DNA of 64,000 nt from Acidimicrobiia bacterium. GTDB lineage: Bacteria; Acidobacteriota; Terriglobia; Bryobacterales; Bryobacteraceae. The stretch is from positions 61,578-125,577 of the forward strand of contig VFZE01000012.1 in NCBI GenBank assembly GCA_016871315.1. Direction: 5' to 3'. Both the position numbers and the translations under genes were made by a program. This document shows positions 53,396 to 61,081 of this stretch, in pieces. Every line of letters starts with the position of its first letter. Within the stretch, counting starts at the first letter, position 1. The notes beneath the pieces were generated by a model that was not told the DNA's origin, searched no databases, and saw only the letters and a list, made by a program, of their open reading frames with translations.

Positions 53396-54433
53396 CTAGT
53401 GTACAGGCTGCACTACGATCCCGTTCTCCTGCTCCCAAGCCGCAAGCAGGCCCCCTTTGCCCGTCATGATCAGCTGCGGATAGTCGCCCTTCTCCGCCAG
53501 AACCTTCGCCGCCTCATCCCGCGAGCTGCGCAGCATCACCGCTCCCTGCCAGACCCAAATCGCGTAATCGGTCTTGTCCAGCCCTGTTGCGATCGATGCA
53601 TCCTTGCCCGGGCCAAGCTCCATTTCCTTCTCCCCCGGCCGTGCCACGAAGATCGAGCTCTCTCGCCGCCACACCGTCTGCGCGCCGCCGCCAGCCGCCA
53701 CAAGCCCCCCGCCATCCATCGGACACGCGTTCAGCTTCCACGTCCCGTGACCCAGCTTCTCGGTCGCGAAGCTCTTACCTCCGTCCCGCGATACCGAAAG
53801 GTACATGTCGCGCGAGCCGCCCAGCGCATTGCGGAACATCACATAGACCGTTCCGCCGTCTCCCACCGCCACCGACGGATGGCAACATTCGCAGATATGC
53901 CCATCCGGCGACTCATACACCAGTGTGTTCTTCCCCCACGTCTTCCCTCCGTCTCGCGACACCGAAGAGTACAGCCGTGTGCCCTTTTGCCGCAGATCCA
54001 GCCACACCGCCGCCACTACCCCGTAGCCGGCCGCCATCCCGTGCAAACCCTCGCGTGCCGATCCCTCCACGTCATTGATCCGCACCGGGCCTTGCCAACC
54101 CTCCTCTTCGTCCTTCGACCTCCAGGCCCACAGATCCCCATCCGCTCCGCGCCCCTTAGCCCCCGCGATCGCGGAAACCACCACGTGACCGGACTGAATC
54201 GCAATGCGCGGCCCGCGATGCCGTCCCAGCGACAGGAATCCCTTGGTTCCCACCTTCACCGGCTTTGAGAAACTCCTCCCGAAGTCCGTGGATGAGGCGT
54301 AGTAGATATCGTTGCCCGCGCCAAAGGTCAGGCCCACCACACGTCCGTCGCTGGCCATTTGCGGCTGCCTCCAGGCTGGCGCCGGAGCTTCCGGCATCAG
54401 GTGAACGGCGAATAGCAGAGCAAGAGGAAACAT
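53396..54433 (-). CDS. exported sialidase-like (BNR/Asp-box) protein
   Basis: The 345-residue product has a signal peptide (MFPLALLFAVHLMPEA) and a beta-propeller with Asp-box repeats: SSTDFGRSF, SRDGGKTWG and SRDGGKSFA. The central HICECCHPSVAVGDGG motif with clustered Cys is typical of a group of exo-sialidase-like proteins of unknown activity; the Arg triad of true sialidases was not identified. It lies 26 bases downstream of the marR-type gene and 5 bases upstream of selD, an unexpected partner, so the operon is probably of convenience. Confidence 0.83.
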   Translation of the reverse strand: MFPLALLFAVHLMPEAPAPAWRQPQMASDGRVVGLTFGAGNDIYYASSTDFGRSFSKPVKVGTKGFLSLGRHRGPRIAIQSGHVVVSAIAGAKGRGADGDLWAWRSKDEEEGWQGPVRINDVEGSAREGLHGMAAGYGVVAAVWLDLRQKGTRLYSSVSRDGGKTWGKNTLVYESPDGHICECCHPSVAVGDGGTVYVMFRNALGGSRDMYLSVSRDGGKSFATEKLGHGTWKLNACPMDGGGLVAAGGGAQTVWRRESSIFVARPGEKEMELGPGKDASIATGLDKTDYAIWVWQGAVMLRSSRDEAAKVLAEKGDYPQLIMTGKGGLLAAWEQENGIVVQPVH

Positions 54434-54459
54434 GCTCTTAGTCTATCTTTTGGCCGCCA

Positions 54460-54918
54460 TCATCGTAGCTCCTCCAGAGAGGAGATCAGCATCGTTACCC
54501 GCTCCTCGCTGAGTCCTGCAAACTGGCACGCATGGAGTTCTTCCACAGGCTCATCCAACTGCCCCAGCAGATCCAAAGCGTTCCGCGTCGCACGGACACG
54601 CACAACGCGGCGGTCTTCCCCGCCCCGTACCCGCTCCGCCAGCCCTTGTTTTTCCAGGCGGTCCACCAGCCGCGTCACATCCGGATCCCGGTTCACCATC
54701 CTCTCCGAGATCTGTCCGCTCGGGATGCCATCCGGTCCCGCGCCGCGCAGAATGCGCATCACGTTATATTGCTGCGTGCTCACTCCGTATGGCCTCAATA
54801 GCTCGGCCAGCTGCTGCGTCAGCACCTCCGCTGTCCGTAACACGTTAAGAAAAGCCTCCGCTGTCGTAGAACGGACAGGCTTGGTCTGTTGCAATTCCTG
54901 CAGTAGTTTCCCCGGCAC
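54460..54918 (-). CDS. MarR family transcriptional regulator
   Basis: The 152-residue protein is a winged helix dimer former. It has LRPYGVSTQQYNVMRILRGAG (helices 2-3), IPSGQISERMVNRDPDVTRLVDRLEKQGLAER (recognition helix), then VRGGEDRRVVRVRATRNALDLL (the wing, with DRR conserved). The ligand and targets are unknown. As first gene of a minus-strand run with the BNR, selD and pyrF genes it may autoregulate that run. No clear operator palindrome was picked out upstream. Confidence 0.9.
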   Translation of the reverse strand: MPGKLLQELQQTKPVRSTTAEAFLNVLRTAEVLTQQLAELLRPYGVSTQQYNVMRILRGAGPDGIPSGQISERMVNRDPDVTRLVDRLEKQGLAERVRGGEDRRVVRVRATRNALDLLGQLDEPVEELHACQFAGLSEERVTMLISSLEELR

Positions 54919-54972
54919 GTTTCCATCCTAAAGGTTCCCGCCGGTCACGGCAATTTTGGCCGTTTCGATAGA

Positions 54973-54978
54973 TATACT
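54973..54978 (+). promoter_or_regulatory. -10 element TATACT before the toroid-like gene
   Basis: TATACT ends 12 bases before the ATG at 54991, so the 5' leader would be about 5 bases. A GTG at 54979 in the same frame lies directly behind the box and so is an unlikely start. Confidence 0.45.
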
Positions 54979-54990
54979 GTGAATTTGCTC

Positions 54991-56640
54991 ATGAAACCAT
55001 CACGCCGACACCTTCTCGCCACTGCCGCGCTACCGGCACTATCTCAATCAACCCCCTATTGGTCCATTACCCACGAACTCGTTCGCCGCCACGAAGAGGC
55101 CGTCGAACGCATTCTCCAAATGCAGACCACCGACCCCGCCAGCCCCTGGCGGGGCGGCTATCCGGATGCCCACGGACTCCATAACGGCGGCTCCGCCAGC
55201 GGTGTCCTCATCCAGTGCGCCGCCGCCATTCTCCAGGAGAAGTCGAAATTCCACCGCAGCCGCGAGCTTTTTGAGCGCATGCAACTGGCCGCCGGATTCA
55301 TGAACCGCAAGGTCTCACCAGACGGCAACTACGACCTTCTTGTTACTAACTTCAACTCGCCCCCAGATACCGCATTTATCACCCTCAACGTCGCCTCAGC
55401 CGCCTTCCTGGCGCGCAAGTTCGCCGACCGAGACATCGCCTCACTGCTGGAACCCATCGTCAAGCGCAGCGGCGCCGCGCTGGTCAAAGGCGGCATCCAC
55501 ACTCCCAACCACCGCTGGGTGCTCTGCGCCGCTCTTTCCCAGATCCAACAGCTTTACCCGGATCCAAGCTACCTTCGACGCATCGATCAGTGGCTGGCCG
55601 AAGGCATCGACATCGACTCCGACGGCCAGTACACCGAGCGCAGCACCGTCACCTATAACGGCATCACCAATCGCGCCTTCACCGTCATGGCCATCAAGCT
55701 CGCCAGGCCCCAGTTGCTTGATCCCGTCCGGAAGAACCTCGAGTCCATGCTCTATCTGCTCCATCCGGGCACCGAGGTGGTTACCGAAATCTCCCGCCGC
55801 CAGGATCAGTACACGCGCGGCGGCATGGGCGGTTACTGGCTGGCTCTCCGCTACCTCGCCATCAAGGACCGCAACGGTCAGTATGAGACTCTCGCCAGGC
55901 GTCACGGGCCCGGTCTCTCCGAGATGATGGAGTTCGACGAACTTTCCCAGCCCGGCCCGGAACCGGCGCCCGTGCCCGAGGATTATCAGAAGGACTTCGA
56001 CTTCCTCAAGGTCGGCCGCATCCGCCGCGGCCCCGTCTCGGCCACCATCCTGCGCGAAGGCAACAGCCGCTTCTTCTGTCTCCGCCGCGGAGAGGCTGTC
56101 ATTGAAGGCGTCCGCTTCGCCGCCGCCTTCTTCGGTAAGGGCCAGTTTGTTCCCTCACGGTCCTCCAAACCAGGCAACGCCTACACACTAGAGCAATCGC
56201 TCGAAGGTCCCTATTTCCAACCCTTCGATCCCCCGCGTACAGTCGGCACCGAGGATTGGGATGCAACGCGGCCCATGCGCCGGCAGACCGAAGTCTGCCA
56301 CATGAGGTACCGCGCCGAGATCAAGGAGCGGCCCAACGGCTTCGACCTGCGCATTGCCGCCGAGGGCACTCGCGACGTGCCCCTGGCTGTTGAGATCAAT
56401 CTCCGCGACGGCGGCGCGCTGGAGGGCTGTGAAACCGTGCCACAGGTTGAGGGGGCCCACCTGCTCCGCTCCGGCTACGCCGCCTACCGTATGGGAGCCG
56501 ACACCATCCGGTTCGGTCCCGGACTCGCCGAACATACCTATACGCAGGTGCGTGGGGCGCAGCCTAAACTCCCGGGGACGAGCGTCTACCTGACCGGCTA
56601 CACGCCGTTTGACCGCGTCATTGAGTTCCGCTGGGGCTAA
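54991..56640 (+). CDS. Tat-exported heparinase-like protein of unknown specificity
   Basis: From ATG 54991 the product has 549 residues. MKPSRRHLLATAALPALS is a twin-arginine signal. Residues about 25-330 are helical with pairs typical of an (alpha/alpha) toroid: DAHGLHNGGSASGVLIQC, NFNSPPDTAFITLNVASAAF, GGIHTPNHRWVLCAALSQIQ, GQYTERSTVTYNGITNRAFT. The rest (from about 345) is a beta-sandwich (VSATILREGNSRFFCLRRGE). This arrangement resembles heparinase II/III-type polysaccharide lyases. Candidate catalytic residues are N-H-R at TPNHRW and Tyr at TYNGITNR. No exact family could be named. It is monocistronic and converges on the redoxin gene. Confidence 0.75.
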   Translation: MKPSRRHLLATAALPALSQSTPYWSITHELVRRHEEAVERILQMQTTDPASPWRGGYPDAHGLHNGGSASGVLIQCAAAILQEKSKFHRSRELFERMQLAAGFMNRKVSPDGNYDLLVTNFNSPPDTAFITLNVASAAFLARKFADRDIASLLEPIVKRSGAALVKGGIHTPNHRWVLCAALSQIQQLYPDPSYLRRIDQWLAEGIDIDSDGQYTERSTVTYNGITNRAFTVMAIKLARPQLLDPVRKNLESMLYLLHPGTEVVTEISRRQDQYTRGGMGGYWLALRYLAIKDRNGQYETLARRHGPGLSEMMEFDELSQPGPEPAPVPEDYQKDFDFLKVGRIRRGPVSATILREGNSRFFCLRRGEAVIEGVRFAAAFFGKGQFVPSRSSKPGNAYTLEQSLEGPYFQPFDPPRTVGTEDWDATRPMRRQTEVCHMRYRAEIKERPNGFDLRIAAEGTRDVPLAVEINLRDGGALEGCETVPQVEGAHLLRSGYAAYRMGADTIRFGPGLAEHTYTQVRGAQPKLPGTSVYLTGYTPFDRVIEFRWG

Positions 56641-56671
56641 CCGGGGCCGACGGCCGCCGTCGTTTGATGGT

Positions 56672-57178
56672 TCAGCCTTCCGGTTTGGTGGAGGTGACCG
56701 CCACGGGCTTTCCGGCGCGCAGCGCCTCCACTGCTTCCCGCACCCATTGCCGCTTCACGCGGGCTGGGTTGGCGGCGGCGTCGAAGGCTCCCTGGTAGCG
56801 GATGGCGCCGGAGTTGTCGAGTACAACCGCCGTCGGGGTGACCTGTGCCTGGAAGTGATCGGCGAGCGCGTTGTTGGTGTCCCGCAGGACCGGGAACGGG
56901 AACTGGTTGCCTTCGGCGTTGCGCCGGATCTGCTCCACCGGTTCGGTCCGGTTAGAGTTCACAAAGAGCAGCCGGACCGCGCTGTTTGCGTATTCGCGGT
57001 GGAGCGCGCTGAAGCGGTCCGCGTAGTCGTTCGACATCGGGCAGACGGCCGAGATGAAGACGACTACGGTGATGCCACCGCGGAGAGAGGTGAAGGATCG
57101 AGGCTCGCCATCCAGCGTGTGGAGCGTGACATCGGCGGGCGCCGCGGCAAGCAGCAGAGCCAGCGTCAGCGGGATCAC
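56672..57178 (-). CDS. exported thioredoxin-fold (redoxin/AhpC-TSA) protein
   Basis: The 168-residue product has a short signal (MIPLTLALLLAAAPA) and a thioredoxin fold. The active site is ISAVCPMSNDY: C46 is present but the second Cys of CxxC is Ser (S49), so it is a single-Cys redoxin. TPTAVVLDNSGAIRYQG is the cis-Pro region and following strands. It may reduce peroxides or act in mixed-disulfide chemistry in the periplasm. It overlaps the upstream regulatory-domain gene by 4 bases. Confidence 0.85.
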   Translation of the reverse strand: MIPLTLALLLAAAPADVTLHTLDGEPRSFTSLRGGITVVVFISAVCPMSNDYADRFSALHREYANSAVRLLFVNSNRTEPVEQIRRNAEGNQFPFPVLRDTNNALADHFQAQVTPTAVVLDNSGAIRYQGAFDAAANPARVKRQWVREAVEALRAGKPVAVTSTKPEG

Positions 57179-57600
57179 TTTTCCGCTTTTTCTTTGGCGG
57201 GCTCCAGCTTGAGGTTGATCACGGCCTGGCGCCGGGAGTCGAAGACGCTGAGCGTCTTCTCGTCGCTGGAGCGGCCTTGATGATCGGCGCGCAACTCGTA
57301 ATCGATGTTGGTGCTCAGGCCGTGAAAACGGTAGATGCCGTCCTTCTGCGTGATGTAGGAGCGCACGCGCAGGCTCTTGGTGTCCTTGAGCTTGACGACG
57401 GCGCCTTCCACCGGGTTATCGTCCTCGTTGCGGACGACCCCGGCGACGGAGCGGACGTTCTCATCCTCGTTCTTGTCCTTCTTCGAACCCCCGCTGCCGC
57501 CGAACAGGCCGCCTTTACCGCGCTCGGCCGGAGCAGGCGCCTGGGCAGCCAGAGGCAGGGCGATCCATGTGCAGACAGTGAGCAGTAGCAGATGGCGCAT
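57175..57600 (-). CDS. exported carboxypeptidase-regulatory-like domain protein
   Basis: From ATG 57600 the product has 141 residues: a signal peptide (MRHLLLLTVCTWIALPLAAQ), a Gly/Lys/Asp-rich linker, then one carboxypeptidase-regulatory-like beta-sandwich (RSVAGVVRNEDDNPVEGAVV, IYRFHGLSTNIDYELRADHQG). Such domains bind proteins or glycans. The ATG shares a base with the TGA of the LysW-like gene (TGATG), and its end overlaps the redoxin gene by 4 bases, so all three are coupled. Confidence 0.82.
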   Translation of the reverse strand: MRHLLLLTVCTWIALPLAAQAPAPAERGKGGLFGGSGGSKKDKNEDENVRSVAGVVRNEDDNPVEGAVVKLKDTKSLRVRSYITQKDGIYRFHGLSTNIDYELRADHQGRSSDEKTLSVFDSRRQAVINLKLEPAKEKAEK

Positions 57601-57833
57601 CACCATTCCTCCTCGTCGTCATCATCCTCGTCGAGGTCCTCATCCTCATCGTCGTCATCGTCGAGCAGTTCGTCTTCGTCCTCTTCGTCCTCATCGTCGG
57701 AGCTAAGCTCCAGCGGATTGGTGTTGGTGACGTTCAGGCTGGCGCCGCATTCATCGCAGCTGATGACATCGCCTTCGGTCACGTCATCTTCTTCCAAGTC
57801 AATCGATCCATCGCACAACGGACAAGAGAGCAT
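57600..57833 (-). CDS. LysW-like zinc-ribbon protein with poly-acidic tail
   Basis: The 77-residue protein begins with a two-knuckle zinc ribbon (C4-x2-C7 in SCPLCDGS, C26-x2-C29 in SCDECGAS) and then NVTNTNPLELSS, matching LysW/ArgW amino-group carrier proteins. True LysW is about 54 residues and ends EDWGE, with the last Glu carrying the amino acid. Here, residues 46-76 are Asp/Glu with two Leu-containing breaks and the chain ends EEEW, without the final Gly-Glu. It therefore probably cannot act as the standard carrier. No lysX, lysY or lysZ is nearby. GGAGG precedes the ATG. Confidence 0.75.
   Translation of the reverse strand: MLSCPLCDGSIDLEEDDVTEGDVISCDECGASLNVTNTNPLELSSDDEDEEDEDELLDDDDDEDEDLDEDDDDEEEW
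57603..57700. repeat. GAN triplet repeat encoding the acidic tail
   Basis: The minus strand is an imperfect run of GAC/GAT/GAG/GAA triplets, seen on the plus strand as repeated tcatcgtcg units. It codes for the Asp/Glu tail of the LysW-like protein and is prone to slippage in steps of three bases. Confidence 0.8.
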
Positions 57834-57916
57834 TCAAAATCCTCCAATATTATGAGACGAAAGCACTATTCTTTTCAAATACACAACCTGATGGCGGTTG
57901 CAAGCCCCTAGTTGGG

Positions 57917-58429
57917 TCACTTGGCAGCCATTTTGCGCCGCGTGGTTGGCGGGACGACCCCTTTCAGACGCAGGTAGGTGAACATCTGGCTCCGATGGGT
58001 CAGCTCATGCTCCTTGGTAAAGAGCAGCATCTCCATGCGGGTGATCCTTTGCCCGTCAAACCGCGTCATCATCTCCGCGAAGAACTCGGGAGGGCGGCCG
58101 GCAAGCGCCGCGCAGTCGGTCTCGACGGACCGGTTCAGCTCTCGGGCGAAATCGGCCGGAGAGACGTCGTCAGCCAGCGGAAGGAAGTACTTTTTCATTC
58201 TGTCCCGCGCGCCGGGGGCGGCGAGGTTGTCCTCTCCATCCAGCAGCAGGCCGGCGAGGCCGCGGCCGGCGTTCAAGATGTGCCGGGCCAACTCGCCGTA
58301 GGTCATCAGATCGGGCGTGGGACGGAACGACAATTCGCCTGCGGGCATATCGAGGACGGCCTGGGCGACATCGGCGCGGACGGCTTTCCAGGAATCCAGA
58401 ATCTGATCGAGACGAACCATAAAATCCAT
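57917..58429 (-). CDS. DinB-family protein
   Basis: From ATG 58429 the product has 170 residues and a four-helix bundle of the DinB/YfiT type. Candidate metal-ligand His are in LARHILNAGRG and KEHELTHRSQMFTYLRLKG (His-x3-His). Relatives include mycothiol- and bacillithiol-dependent transferases and many with unknown role. Frame-open codons upstream (to 58474) lack family support. It is monocistronic and divergent from the small lipoprotein-like gene. Confidence 0.83.
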   Translation of the reverse strand: MDFMVRLDQILDSWKAVRADVAQAVLDMPAGELSFRPTPDLMTYGELARHILNAGRGLAGLLLDGEDNLAAPGARDRMKKYFLPLADDVSPADFARELNRSVETDCAALAGRPPEFFAEMMTRFDGQRITRMEMLLFTKEHELTHRSQMFTYLRLKGVVPPTTRRKMAAK

Positions 58430-58485
58430 TCTTACCACACTGGAGGATGGTTGCGCGATGCGGGCGCGATACACTGGAAGGAGAC

Positions 58486-58875
58486 GTGCTCAGAGGCATT
58501 GCAGTGGTGATGATGGCGGCGGGCTGCCTGACGGCGGCTTCGGTACGCGGCAAGCTGGCAACCGGCGAAAAGCCTGTGCTGAAGACCGCCAGCGGAGAGG
58601 CGGTACGGCTCTTCGGGGACAAGGCAACGATGAAAGTTCTGCATGACAAGCGGCTGCGCGATGCCGATTTCGAGGTAGCCGGGCGGTTCCGCGCCTCGGG
58701 GGAGTTTGAGGTGGGGCCGATTCATGAGAAGTCGATGTTCGTGCACAAGGGCGGCAAGAAGCTGCTGATCAGCTACTGGTGCGAGGTATGCTCGATCCGG
58801 ACCTACGAGCCGGGCCAGTGCATGTGTTGCCAGGAGGAGACGGAATTGGATCTGAAAGAGACGATCGATCCATGA
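58486..58875 (+). CDS. small exported protein with Cys pairs
   Basis: The 129-residue product starts at GTG 58486, preceded by AAGGAG (short spacing). MLRGIAVVMMAAGCLTAAS has a possible lipobox (AAGC) and so may be a lipoprotein. The body is a beta-rich domain (EAVRLFGDKATMKVLHD) ending in YWCEVCSIRTYEPGQCMCC, a cluster of five Cys in CxxC and CxCC form suited to metal or redox use. No named family is recognised. It overlaps the aldose epimerase gene by 4 bases (ATGA). Confidence 0.65.
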   Translation: MLRGIAVVMMAAGCLTAASVRGKLATGEKPVLKTASGEAVRLFGDKATMKVLHDKRLRDADFEVAGRFRASGEFEVGPIHEKSMFVHKGGKKLLISYWCEVCSIRTYEPGQCMCCQEETELDLKETIDP

Positions 58876-59906
58876 AACTGCCTATCATCACACTCGCGAC
58901 GGTATTCCTATCTATGTCACAAGCCCAACAATACACCGCGCAGAAGACCACCGAGGATGGGATCGAAGTGATCCGCCTGGCGGATGCGGCAAGCCGGACG
59001 GAGGTGTGGATCGCGCCGGCGATGGGCAACAACGCCTACAAGATGACGGTGAAGGGCGCCGGCATCATGTGGCGGCCGGCGGCGTCGCTGGGAGCGTGGA
59101 AGGCCAAGCAGGGGATGGGCGGCAATCCGTTCCTGGCGCCGTGGGCGAACCGGATTGAGGGCGACTCCTACTTTGCCAACGGGAAGAAATACACGCTGAA
59201 CGGGGAGCTGAAGAACTTCCGCCGCGACGGGAACCAGTTCCCGATTCACGGGCTGGTGGTCTACGCCACGGAGTGGAAGGTGACGGCGGTGAAAGCGGAC
59301 GCGGGCGGCGCGGAGACGACCAGCCGGCTGGAGTTCTGGCGCGAGGCCGACTGGATGGCGCAGTTTCCTTTTGCGCATGCGATCGAGATGACGCACCGGC
59401 TGCGCGAGGGCGTGCTGGAAGTGGAGACGGTGATCGAGAACCTGTCGTCGGGGCCGATGCCGGTATCGGTTGGCTATCACCCTTACTATCGGGTTCCGGA
59501 TGCGCCGCGTGACAGCTGGCAAGTGCACGTGGCGGCGAAGGAGCACGTGGTGTTGTCGCCGAAGCTGGTGCCGACTGGCGAGGTGAAGGCAGCGGCACTC
59601 GGCGAGGTGATGAAGCTGGCGGGCACGCAATTGGATGATGTGTTCACGGGGCTGGTTCGAGGCAAGGATGGCCGGGCGGTGTTCTGGGTGCATGGGGCCA
59701 AGCAGCGCGTTGCAGTAGAGTATGGGCCGAACTATCCGGTGTCGGTGGTGTACGCACCTGCTGGACGGGAGTTCATCTGCTTTGAGCCGATGAGCGGGGT
59801 GACCAACGCATTCAACCTGGGGCACGCGGGCAAGTTCCCGCTGCAGCAGATCCCGGCGGGCGGGGTGTGGCGCGAAAGCTTCTGGGTGCGGCCGAGCGGC
59901 TTTTAG
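58872..59906 (+). CDS. exported aldose 1-epimerase (galactose mutarotase) family protein
   Basis: The 344-residue product has a signal peptide (MKLPIITLATVFLSMSQA) and the beta-supersandwich mutarotase fold. Catalytic residues are in place: H126 in QFPIHGLVV, a second His in SVGYHPYYRVP (about 203) and Glu in FICFEPMSGVTNAFN (about 305); NPFLAPWANRI provides a conserved substrate-binding Arg. It interconverts sugar anomers, here in the periplasm. The ATG overlaps the stop of the preceding small gene. Its TAG stop shares bases with the argJ stop (4-base convergent overlap). Confidence 0.9.
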   Translation: MKLPIITLATVFLSMSQAQQYTAQKTTEDGIEVIRLADAASRTEVWIAPAMGNNAYKMTVKGAGIMWRPAASLGAWKAKQGMGGNPFLAPWANRIEGDSYFANGKKYTLNGELKNFRRDGNQFPIHGLVVYATEWKVTAVKADAGGAETTSRLEFWREADWMAQFPFAHAIEMTHRLREGVLEVETVIENLSSGPMPVSVGYHPYYRVPDAPRDSWQVHVAAKEHVVLSPKLVPTGEVKAAALGEVMKLAGTQLDDVFTGLVRGKDGRAVFWVHGAKQRVAVEYGPNYPVSVVYAPAGREFICFEPMSGVTNAFNLGHAGKFPLQQIPAGGVWRESFWVRPSGF

Positions 59907-61081
59907 GTGCGGTAGCTGGCGTTGATCCTGATGTAGTCGTAGGTGAAGTCGCAGGTCCAGAAGCGGGCGGCGCCATTGCCCTTGCCGTGGAAGCGGAAGT
60001 CAATGAGGCACTCCTTGCGGTCGAGCATTTTCTTGAGGGAGGCTTCGGAGAACTTGGCGGCGAGTCCGGAGCGGCAGACGGGGACGCCTTGCAGGGAGAT
60101 GTCGACGGTAGAGGGATCGAAGGGGACTTCAGCGTTACCTGCGGCGCAGAGGATGCGGCCCCAGTTGGGATCGGAGCCGGCGATGGCGGTTTTGACGAGG
60201 GGAGAGTTGGCGATGGCGCGGGCGATGCGGGCGGCATCGGCGTGGGTTCGTGCGCCGGAGACCTGGATGGTGATGCGCTTTTGAGCGCCTTCGCCGTCCT
60301 TGGCGATTTGGGCGGCCAGATCCTGAAGGACACGGTGGAGGGCTTCCTGGAAGGTGGGGCGGGAGGAGGCATCAAGGGAAAGGCCGGAGACGCCGTTGGC
60401 CATCAGCGAGAGAATGTCGTTGGTGGAGGTGTCACCGTCGACGGTGAGGCGGTTGAAGCTGAACTCGGTGGCAGTGGCGAGCATGGGGTGGAGGAAGACG
60501 GGGGATATGATGGCGTCGGTCATGACGAAGGCGAGCGTGGTTGCCATCCGCGGATGGATCATGCCCGCGCCTTTAGTCATGCCGGCGATGCGGACGGAGC
60601 CGCCGCGGACAGCGACTTCGGCGGAGGAGATCTTCAAGCGCGTGTCAGTAGTCAGGATGGCTTGGGCGACTTTGCGGAATGACTTCGGCGACAGTTTCCT
60701 GACGAGTCCGGGCAGGGCGCGGGTGATCTTCTTGGGGTCGAGTTCAACGCCGATGACGCCGGTGGAGGCGGGCAGGATCTGGTCGACAGGTGCGTCGAGT
60801 GCTTCGGCGGCAGCCTTGCAGGTTGCGAGGGCAACGGCATCGCCGGTGCGGGTGGCGCAGTTGGCGTTGCCGGCGTTGACGAGGATGGCGCGGAGCTTGC
60901 CGCCGGACTTTTGGAGATGGTGCTTGGCGAGGCGGACGGGGGCGGCTTGGACCTGGTTGGTGGTGAAGGTAGCGGCGGCGTTGGCGGGGACGTCGGAGAC
61001 GATCAGGGCGAGGTCGTCCTTCTTCACTTTCCGAATGCCGGCGTAGGTGGAGGCGTATCGATAACCGAGGGGGAAGATCAT
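59903..61081 (-). CDS. argJ: bifunctional ornithine acetyltransferase / N-acetylglutamate synthase
   Basis: The 392-residue enzyme recycles the acetyl group in arginine biosynthesis. Key features are VNAGNANCATRTGD, LPASTGVIGV and the autoprocessing site KGAGMIHPRMATTLAF, where cleavage between A180 and T181 makes T181 the nucleophile of the beta chain; the usual MATML is MATTL here. The C-terminal DPNWGRILCAAGNAEV is also diagnostic. It is the last gene of the aroC-def-fmt-argJ unit, overlapping fmt by 4 bases. Confidence 0.95.
   Translation of the reverse strand: MIFPLGYRYASTYAGIRKVKKDDLALIVSDVPANAAATFTTNQVQAAPVRLAKHHLQKSGGKLRAILVNAGNANCATRTGDAVALATCKAAAEALDAPVDQILPASTGVIGVELDPKKITRALPGLVRKLSPKSFRKVAQAILTTDTRLKISSAEVAVRGGSVRIAGMTKGAGMIHPRMATTLAFVMTDAIISPVFLHPMLATATEFSFNRLTVDGDTSTNDILSLMANGVSGLSLDASSRPTFQEALHRVLQDLAAQIAKDGEGAQKRITIQVSGARTHADAARIARAIANSPLVKTAIAGSDPNWGRILCAAGNAEVPFDPSTVDISLQGVPVCRSGLAAKFSEASLKKMLDRKECLIDFRFHGKGNGAARFWTCDFTYDYIRINASYRT

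Noticed and set aside
57592..57855. Poly-Ser protein on the plus strand
   Set aside because: It is the complement of the GAN repeat that encodes the acidic tail of the LysW-like protein.
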